From an uncultured Methylobacillus sp. (GTDB lineage Bacteria; Pseudomonadota; Gammaproteobacteria; Burkholderiales; Methylophilaceae): 6,199 nt of DNA. Below the pieces are notes generated by a model. It saw nothing but the letters and a program-made list of their open reading frames with translations. It was not told the DNA's origin and made no database searches. A program made the translations under genes and the position numbers. The stretch covers positions 1 to 6,199 of the forward strand of contig CAMLDO010000066.1 of NCBI GenBank assembly GCA_946478865.1, in the 5' to 3' direction. Position 1 is the first letter of the stretch. Every line of letters starts with the position of its first letter. Of the stretch, positions 1 through 6,199 are shown piece after piece.

Positions 1-599
1 AAATCGATGTGATGCGCAATGCGTGACGACATGCCGGGGTTGCTCTGGAAAAACTTGTCCATGCGATCCTTGTAGCCGGCGAGGATCACTACCAGGTCCT
101 CGCGCTGGTTCTCCATGACCTGGAGCAGGATTTCGATGGATTCTGCGCCATAATCGCGCTCGTTCTCGGGTTTGTAGAGGTAGTAAGCCTCGTCGATGAA
201 CAGCACGCCTCCCATGGCTTTTTTCAAGACCTCCCTGGTCTTGGGGGCGGTATGGCCGATGTACTGGCCCACCAGGTCGTCGCGCGTGACCGCGACCACG
301 TGCCCCTCGCGCACGTATCCCAAACGGTGCAGGATTTCCGCCATGCGCATCGCGACCGTGGTCTTGCCGGTACCGGGGTTGCCGGTAAAGCACATGTGCA
401 GCGAAGGCGATTGCGCCGACAGCTGCACTTGCTCCCGCAACTTGTCGACAAGCAGCAGTGCGGCAATTTCTCGAATACGGCTCTTGACGGGCCTGAGACC
501 GATCAACTCCTGGTCGAGTTGGTCGAGCACTTGCTGGATATTGGATTCTTCGTAGACCTTGCGAAGATCGACCGGGGTGTCATCGGTAATATCGTTCAC
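1..599 (-). CDS. cbbX: Red-type RuBisCO activase CbbX (AAA+ ATPase), 3'-truncated by window edge
   Basis: CbbX is a hexameric AAA+ ATPase that remodels red-type RuBisCO in the cytosol. It threads the C-terminal tail of the large subunit through its pore and releases inhibitory sugar phosphates. The frame is open to position 1 and shows 199 residues; family members are about 300, so roughly the last third (C-terminal helical domain) is missing. Visible motifs are Walker [10 protein letters not shown] at residues 73-81, the pore loop YIGHT at 113-117, Walker B VLFIDEA at 132-138, a sensor-1-like strand VVILAGY at 170-176, and the probable arginine finger R193 in SSRIAHHI. The start is taken as GTG (597-599), which gives MNDITDD and a family-like N-terminus (DLRKVYEES, then LIGLRPVK). 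No strong Shine-Dalgarno precedes it, and TTG codons at 633-635 and 642-644 lie upstream in frame, so the start is less certain than the identity. It is the third gene of a cbbLSX unit, 84 bases after cbbS, and supports assignment of the RuBisCO to the red type. Confidence 0.96.
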   Translation of the reverse strand, partial: MNDITDDTPVDLRKVYEESNIQQVLDQLDQELIGLRPVKSRIREIAALLLVDKLREQVQLSAQSPSLHMCFTGNPGTGKTTVAMRMAEILHRLGYVREGHVVAVTRDDLVGQYIGHTAPKTREVLKKAMGGVLFIDEAYYLYKPENERDYGAESIEILLQVMENQREDLVVILAGYKDRMDKFFQSNPGMSSRIAHHID

Positions 600-683
600 G
601 GCGGAAATCTCGCTAAGAAAGGAGACCGCGCCCAATAAATACAAAGGGGGAGGGAGACGCGGCCGAAAAAATCACATCATTCT
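600..683 (-). other. cbbS-cbbX intergenic spacer with a weak hairpin before the cbbX start
   Basis: This 84-base spacer holds no gene. On the minus strand it carries a T-run, a pyrimidine-rich run, and then an imperfect inverted repeat at 632-600. There GGCG (632-629) can pair with CGCC (603-600), and TCTC (625-622) with GAGA (611-608), around a 10-base loop. The 3' arm ends directly against the GTG codon, so the hairpin, if it forms, would cover the ribosome-binding region of cbbX. The stem has bulges and a wobble pair, so its significance is inference. No strong intrinsic terminator is visible between cbbS and cbbX, consistent with read-through from cbbLS. Confidence 0.35.
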
Positions 684-1100
684 TCAATAACGCTGTCCTT
701 CAGGCTTGTCGGTGGCATAGGAATGAACGGTGTAGCGTATGTGCCGTCCGTCGACCTCTTGGCGCACGACCTTGAAACCCGGCTCCTCCTTCGGGCGGTT
801 CACGATGAAGGACATGCGCGGCGTTTCCCAACCGCGCGTACTGTCGAACGCCGTGACCCGGATATAGTGATTCGGGTAGGTTTTGCGACAGTCATTGACC
901 TCCATCATGATCCCTGCCGGATCGCGCAGGTCGAACATCGGCAGACCCCACATTTCCCAATAAGTGTTTCTCGGATGCGGGTCGTCGGTGTATTCCACGT
1001 TGACCGCCCAGTTGTTTTTCAATGCATATTTGATCTGGCTGGTGATCTGCTCGTCCGTGAGGTCGGGCAGGAATGAGAACTGGCCTTGAGTGATGCGCAT
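684..1100 (-). CDS. cbbS: RuBisCO small subunit, red-type (form IC-like)
   Basis: This encodes the small subunit of hexadecameric L8S8 RuBisCO, which caps and stabilises the large-subunit octamer. The product is 138 residues and complete, opening [19 protein letters not shown]. The central [20 protein letters not shown] (37-56) and the segment [11 protein letters not shown] (77-87) are small-subunit signatures. The length, and the C-terminal stretch from about residue 103 ([13 protein letters not shown] to [11 protein letters not shown]), match the C-terminal beta-hairpin extension of red-type small subunits; green-type proteins are shorter there. The ATG at 1098-1100 is preceded by a perfect AGGAGG seven bases upstream. 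Only 11 bases separate it from the cbbL stop codon, so the two genes are almost certainly co-transcribed and probably translationally coupled. An ATG-initiated frame extending upstream into cbbL (to 1907) is just the out-of-frame continuation of this reading frame and is not the real start. Confidence 0.98.
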   Translation of the reverse strand: MRITQGQFSFLPDLTDEQITSQIKYALKNNWAVNVEYTDDPHPRNTYWEMWGLPMFDLRDPAGIMMEVNDCRKTYPNHYIRVTAFDSTRGWETPRMSFIVNRPKEEPGFKVVRQEVDGRHIRYTVHSYATDKPEGQRY

Positions 1101-1107
1101 GATGATT

Positions 1108-1111
1108 CCTC

Positions 1112-1113
<2 letters not shown>
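1108..1113 (-). promoter_or_regulatory. cbbS ribosome-binding site overlapping the cbbL stop codon
   Basis: A perfect AGGAGG on the minus strand lies seven bases before the cbbS ATG. Its first two bases (1113 and 1112) belong to the cbbL TAG stop (1112-1114). A ribosome terminating on cbbL would therefore sit on the cbbS initiation region, which fits coupled synthesis of the equimolar subunits. The site is seen directly; the coupling is inference. Confidence 0.85.
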
Positions 1114-2725
<1,612 letters not shown>

Positions 2726-2727
2726 TC

Positions 2728-3627
2728 ATGATGCGCCATGCCACTTTCCGCCAATTGGAAGTTTTCGAGGCCATTGCTCGATTGGGCAGCTTTACGCGTG
2801 CGTCCGAGGAGTTGCATCTCACGCAACCCACCGTTTCCATGCAAATGAAAAAGCTCACGGAGGCGGTCGGCCTTCCTTTGTTCGAGCAGGTGGGGCGCAA
2901 AATCTACCTGACTGAAGCAGGGAAGGAGCTGGCCATCACCGCGCGCGAAATCATGCAGTCGCTGGAGCGCTGCGACATGTCGATCGCGGAAATGTGCGGG
3001 CTCAAGAAAGGCAAGCTGCGCCTTGCCGTGGTGTCCACCGCCAAATACTTCGTACCGCGAATCCTTGGCGATTTTTCCCGTTTGCACCCCGGCGTCGAAG
3101 TCGCGCTCAAGGTGACCAATCGTCAGCGCGTGTTGGAGCGTGCGACGGACAATCTGGACGATCTCTACATCTTCAGCATGCCCGAGCATCACATCGAGCT
3201 CGATGCCCGCCCGTTCATGCAAAACGAGCTGGTAGTCATGGCGCAGCCCGAGCATCCTCTGGCTCGTCAGCGCAATATTTCGATGCGACGGATTGCGGAG
3301 GAGCCTTTCCTCATGCGTGAACTCGGCTCAGGAACCCGCAGAACGGTGGAAGATATTTTTGCGCGGCATGGGGTGAAACCGAACATCCGCATGGAACTGG
3401 GGAGCAACGAAGCGATCAAGCAAGCCATTATCGGCGGCCTTGGTATTTCCGTGCTGTCGCGCTATACACTTGGGTCGGAAGGGGCAGGCGAGCCGGTGAT
3501 CCTCGATGTGGAGGGGTTCCCGATCGTCAATCAATGGTGCATCGGTCATCCCGTGGGCAAGCAGCTATCGGTAGTGGCGCATGCCTTCCTCGATTATCTT
3601 ATCGAACGCACCATGACGCCGCAGTAA
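2728..3627 (+). CDS. cbbR: LysR-family transcriptional regulator, probable CbbR of the cbb operon
   Basis: This is a LysR-type regulator of 299 residues, a typical family length. The N-terminal winged helix-turn-helix spans about residues 4-62: FRQLEVFEAIARLGSFTRAS, then the recognition helix in LTQPTVSMQMKKL (31-43) and the wing around LFEQVGRKIYLTEAG. A linker helix (about 65-90) leads to the two-lobed effector-binding domain (about 95-295), beginning KLRLAVVSTAKYFVPRIL and including GLGISVLSRYTL near residues 237-248. Divergent orientation next to cbbL is the classical cbbR arrangement. CbbR proteins typically activate cbb transcription in response to metabolites such as RuBP, phosphoenolpyruvate or NADPH; the effector here cannot be read from sequence. 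Two ATG codons are adjacent (2728 and 2731); neither has a clear Shine-Dalgarno, so the start could be either, with little effect on the product. A LysR controlling the convergent formate dehydrogenase instead is possible but less likely. Confidence 0.9.
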   Translation: MMRHATFRQLEVFEAIARLGSFTRASEELHLTQPTVSMQMKKLTEAVGLPLFEQVGRKIYLTEAGKELAITAREIMQSLERCDMSIAEMCGLKKGKLRLAVVSTAKYFVPRILGDFSRLHPGVEVALKVTNRQRVLERATDNLDDLYIFSMPEHHIELDARPFMQNELVVMAQPEHPLARQRNISMRRIAEEPFLMRELGSGTRRTVEDIFARHGVKPNIRMELGSNEAIKQAIIGGLGISVLSRYTLGSEGAGEPVILDVEGFPIVNQWCIGHPVGKQLSVVAHAFLDYLIERTMTPQ

Positions 3628-3642
3628 GGCGTAACAGAATAC

Positions 3643-3672
3643 AAAAAAGGCCGGCATGTGCCGGCCTTTTTT
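3643..3672. terminator. Bidirectional intrinsic terminator between cbbR and fdsA
   Basis: The element is fully symmetric: six A (3643-3648), GGCCGGCA (3649-3656), a two-base centre, TGCCGGCC (3659-3666), then six T (3667-3672). On either strand the transcript would form a GC-rich hairpin followed by a U-run. It lies 15 bases after the cbbR stop and 13 bases past the end of the opposing formate dehydrogenase gene, so it can end both convergent transcripts. The innermost pairs would probably open to give a normal loop. Confidence 0.93.
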
Positions 3673-3685
3673 GCTTCTTGCGAGG

Positions 3686-6199
3686 TTAAGCAGTCGTCAG
3701 CTCGCTGTGATAGCCGAGTTCCTCCGGCAGATTGCCACCCTTTTTGAGGCGCACTGCACAATACTTCACTTCGGCAATCTTGGCGAAGGGATCCAGCGCC
3801 TGATTGGTCAGTTTGTTCGCCGCCGCTTCGTAATAGCAGAAGGCGATGAACACCGAGCCGCGCGGGATACCGTCATCGGCACGGGCGATCAGCGCCACCT
3901 CGCCACGACGCGATTCCACAGTGAGGATATCGCCCGGCTTGGCTCCGAGCGCATCCAGGTCCAGCGGATGGATACTGACCGTGGGCGCGGGCTCGATCGC
4001 GTCCAGCACGCTTGCGCGGCGCGTCATGCTGCCGGTATGCCAATGCTCCAGCATGCGGCCGGTGATGAGTACCATGGGATACTCGCTGTCCGGACGCTCG
4101 TCTGCGGGGATGATGTCCGCCGGTACCAGTTTGGCCTTGCCGCTCGGGCGCGGGAAGTTGTCGTGGAAGATGACTTCCTCGCCCGGATCGCCTTCGTGCT
4201 CGCACGGATAGGTCACGGCTTCGCCTTCGAGACGTTCCCAGGTAATGCCGGCGATCGACTGCATCGCCAGACGCATTTCCTCGAACACTTCCTTGGCGCT
4301 CGGGTAGTACCAGTTCACGCCGAGACGGGTCGCGATCTCCTGGATGATCCACAAGTCCTGACGCGCGTCGCCCGGGGGATTGATGGCCGGACGGCCGAGT
4401 TGCACCAGGCGGTCGGTGTTGGTGAAGGTGCCCAATTTCTCTGCATGCGCGCTTGCCGGCAGAATCACGTCGGCGAGATAGGCGGTTTCGGTCATGAAAA
4501 TATCCTGCACCACCAGATGTTCGAGGCGGGCGAGACCTTCGCGTGCATGGTTGCTATTCGGGTCGGACATGGCCGGGTTTTCGCCCTGCACGTACATACC
4601 CTTAATTCTGCCCGCATAGGCGGCTTCCATGATTTCCACCACGGTCAGGCCGGGCTTGTTGTCCAGCTCGGCATTCCACAGCTTCTCGAACTTGGCATGA
4701 ATCACAGGATCGTCCACGCGTTGGTAGTCCGGGAACACCATGGGGATGAGGCCGACGTCGGACGCGCCCTGCACATTGTTCTGGCCGCGCAGCGGATGCA
4801 GACCGGTGCCGCGACGGCCGATCTGGCCGGTGACCATCGATAGCGCGATGAGGCAGCGCGAGTTGTCGGTGCCGTGCACGTGCTGAGACACACCCATGCC
4901 CCACAGGATGATGGAAGCCTTGGATTTGGCGTAGAGGCGCGCCACGTCGCGCAAGGTTTCGGCCGGAATGCCGCAGATCGGCGCCATCGCCTCCGGCGAG
5001 TATTCCTTGACGTTTTCCTTGAGTGCCTCGTAGTTCTCGGTGCGGTTCTTGACGAACTCCTCGTCCACCAGACCTTCTTCCACGATCACGTGCAGCATCG
5101 CATTGAGCATGGCGACGTCGGTGTCCGGCTTGAAGCCCAGGTGGTAGGTGGCATGGCGCGCGAGTTCGGTACGGCGCGGGTCCATGAGGATGAGCTTGGC
5201 GCCTTCCTTGACCGCATTCTTGATGAAGGTCGCGGCGACCGGGTGGTTCACGATCGGGTTGGCACCGATGATGACGATGACCTCGGAGTACTGCACGTCC
5301 GCCACCGGGTTGGACACCGCGCCCGAACCTACGCCTTCCAGCAGCGCGACCACGCTCGATGCGTGGCACAAGCGCGTGCAGTGGTCGACGTTGTTGTTCT
5401 CGAAGCCGGTGCGCACCAGCTTCTGGAACAGATAGGCTTCCTCGTTGCTGCCCTTGGCCGAGCCGAAGCCGGCGAGGGCGAGCCTGCCGTCGCGTTCCTT
5501 GATCTTCTTGAGGCCGTTGGCGGCGAAATCCAGCGCCTCTTCCCAGGTTGCTTCGCGGAAAGCGGCGTAGGGATTGGCCGGATCCATGTCCAGCGTGGCT
5601 TCCTTGGGGATGCCGGGTTTGCGGATCAACGGCTTGGTCAGGCGGTGTTTGTGACGCGAATAGTCGAAACCATAGCGGCCCTTGACGCACAGGCGGCCGT
5701 GGTTGGCTGGACCGTCGCGACCGACGACCTCGATGATCTTGTCTTCCTTGACGTGGTAGGTCAGCTGGCAACCGACCCCGCAATATGGGCAGACCGAATC
5801 CACCTTCTTGTCCGGCACGACCAGCGCGGCGTTATTGGCCGGCGCCAGCGCCCCAGTCGGGCAGGCCTGCACGCATTCGCCGCAGGTGACGCAGGTGGAA
5901 TCGCCCATCGGATCACCCTGGTCGAACACGATCATCGAGTGATGGCCGCGGAAGGCGTAGCCGATCACGTCATTGACCTGCTCCTCGCGGCAGGCGCGCA
6001 CGCAGCGCGTGCACTGGATGCAGGCGTCGAGGTTGACGGCAATGGCCGCATTGGAAAGATCGGCGCCCGGTGACATGCGCGGTTCAAAGCGCGGCGTGCC
6101 GACATTGAGCTTGCCTGCCCATTGCGTAAGCTCATTGTCGAGCTTGTATTCCTTGGGCGGCATGTCGGACAGCAGCAGTTCCAGCACCATTTTCTGCGC
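3686..6199 (-). CDS. fdsA: Formate dehydrogenase alpha (catalytic) subunit, NAD-dependent FdsA/FdhA-like, 5'-truncated by window edge
   Basis: This is a molybdenum bis-MGD formate dehydrogenase catalytic subunit, expected to oxidise formate to CO2 and pass electrons through iron-sulfur clusters to partner subunits and NAD+. Numbering from the Met at 6190: two [4Fe-4S] ferredoxin motifs CIQCTRCVRAC (57-67) and CVTCGECVQACP (100-111); the molybdopterin-domain cluster CPYCGVGC (134-141) with C168 and K170; catalytic C275 and H276 in DHCTRLCHASS; R468 in LRGQNNVQG, matching E. coli FdhF Arg333; TNTDR at 590-594; and a C-terminal MGD-binding domain from about 700 (PMVLITGRMLEHWHTGSMTR). The active site uses cysteine, not selenocysteine. 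The frame stays open beyond 6190 to the edge (A-Q-K before M). In FdsA proteins of about 950 residues the equivalent KMVLELL segment lies after an N-terminal [2Fe-2S] domain, so that Met is most likely internal and roughly 100 residues lie outside. No gene follows it before the terminator; fdsG/fdsB-like partners, if present, would be to the right. A related respiratory or ferredoxin-linked FDH cannot be excluded. Confidence 0.92.
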   Translation of the reverse strand, partial: AQKMVLELLLSDMPPKEYKLDNELTQWAGKLNVGTPRFEPRMSPGADLSNAAIAVNLDACIQCTRCVRACREEQVNDVIGYAFRGHHSMIVFDQGDPMGDSTCVTCGECVQACPTGALAPANNAALVVPDKKVDSVCPYCGVGCQLTYHVKEDKIIEVVGRDGPANHGRLCVKGRYGFDYSRHKHRLTKPLIRKPGIPKEATLDMDPANPYAAFREATWEEALDFAANGLKKIKERDGRLALAGFGSAKGSNEEAYLFQKLVRTGFENNNVDHCTRLCHASSVVALLEGVGSGAVSNPVADVQYSEVIVIIGANPIVNHPVAATFIKNAVKEGAKLILMDPRRTELARHATYHLGFKPDTDVAMLNAMLHVIVEEGLVDEEFVKNRTENYEALKENVKEYSPEAMAPICGIPAETLRDVARLYAKSKASIILWGMGVSQHVHGTDNSRCLIALSMVTGQIGRRGTGLHPLRGQNNVQGASDVGLIPMVFPDYQRVDDPVIHAKFEKLWNAELDNKPGLTVVEIMEAAYAGRIKGMYVQGENPAMSDPNSNHAREGLARLEHLVVQDIFMTETAYLADVILPASAHAEKLGTFTNTDRLVQLGRPAINPPGDARQDLWIIQEIATRLGVNWYYPSAKEVFEEMRLAMQSIAGITWERLEGEAVTYPCEHEGDPGEEVIFHDNFPRPSGKAKLVPADIIPADERPDSEYPMVLITGRMLEHWHTGSMTRRASVLDAIEPAPTVSIHPLDLDALGAKPGDILTVESRRGEVALIARADDGIPRGSVFIAFCYYEAAANKLTNQALDPFAKIAEVKYCAVRLKKGGNLPEELGYHSELTTA

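Noticed and set aside
196..638. Plus-strand frames at 196-555 and 252-638, and the minus-strand frame at 224-466
   Set aside because: All overlap cbbX, whose minus-strand frame has intact Walker A, Walker B and pore-loop motifs; the others are shadows.
4602..5783. Minus-strand 393-aa frame overlapping the formate dehydrogenase in another register
   Set aside because: It is Arg/Gly/Pro-rich with no domain and is on the same strand as the real gene in a shifted frame; there is no sign of a frameshift in the real gene.
5890..5950. Possible selenocysteine or recoding in the formate dehydrogenase
   Set aside because: The reading frame has no internal stop, and the catalytic position in CTRLCH (residues 271-276) is an ordinary cysteine codon.
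3656..6073. Long plus-strand frames opposite the formate dehydrogenase (3656-4843, 395 aa; 4874-6073, 399 aa)
   Set aside because: They lie fully antisense to a gene with intact catalytic and cluster motifs, show His/Arg/Ala-rich low-information translations typical of GC-biased antisense frames, and have no recognisable domain.

Overview
The window is a chromosomal carbon-fixation locus from an autotrophic bacterium, most likely a proteobacterium. The evidence is a red-type (form IC-like) RuBisCO with its dedicated AAA+ activase CbbX, a divergently transcribed CbbR-type LysR regulator, and a molybdenum-containing, cysteine-type, NAD-dependent-like formate dehydrogenase catalytic subunit. The coding DNA is moderately GC-rich, while the cbbL/cbbR intergenic region is strikingly AT-rich. 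Assignment to Betaproteobacteria (for example a nitrifier, iron or sulfur oxidiser, or methylotroph) is plausible but is inference from protein resemblance, not proven by the sequence.

Layout: positions 1-599 (minus) hold the N-terminal two-thirds of cbbX, cut by the left edge. Positions 684-1100 (minus) are cbbS and 1112-2587 (minus) are cbbL, so the operon reads cbbL-cbbS-cbbX leftwards. Positions 2588-2727 are the divergent control region, with two overlapping inverted repeats, one containing a LysR-type T-N11-A box. Positions 2728-3627 (plus) are cbbR. Positions 3643-3672 are a symmetric hairpin that can end transcription from both sides. Positions 3686-6199 (minus) are the formate dehydrogenase alpha subunit, converging on cbbR and cut at its 5' end by the right edge.

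Functional picture: CbbR probably senses a Calvin-cycle or redox metabolite and activates the cbbLSX operon across the shared intergenic region. CbbL8S8 fixes CO2 and CbbX removes inhibitory sugar phosphates from it. The neighbouring formate dehydrogenase would oxidise formate to CO2, giving reducing power and perhaps CO2 for the cycle. The two units are separately transcribed and meet at one shared terminator, so the link is metabolic and positional rather than one operon.

No mobile element, CRISPR array, RNA gene or undescribed system was found. All substantial coding space is explained by five recognisable genes. The points worth a second look are regulatory architecture, a substitution near the RuBisCO active site, and the gene context of the formate dehydrogenase.
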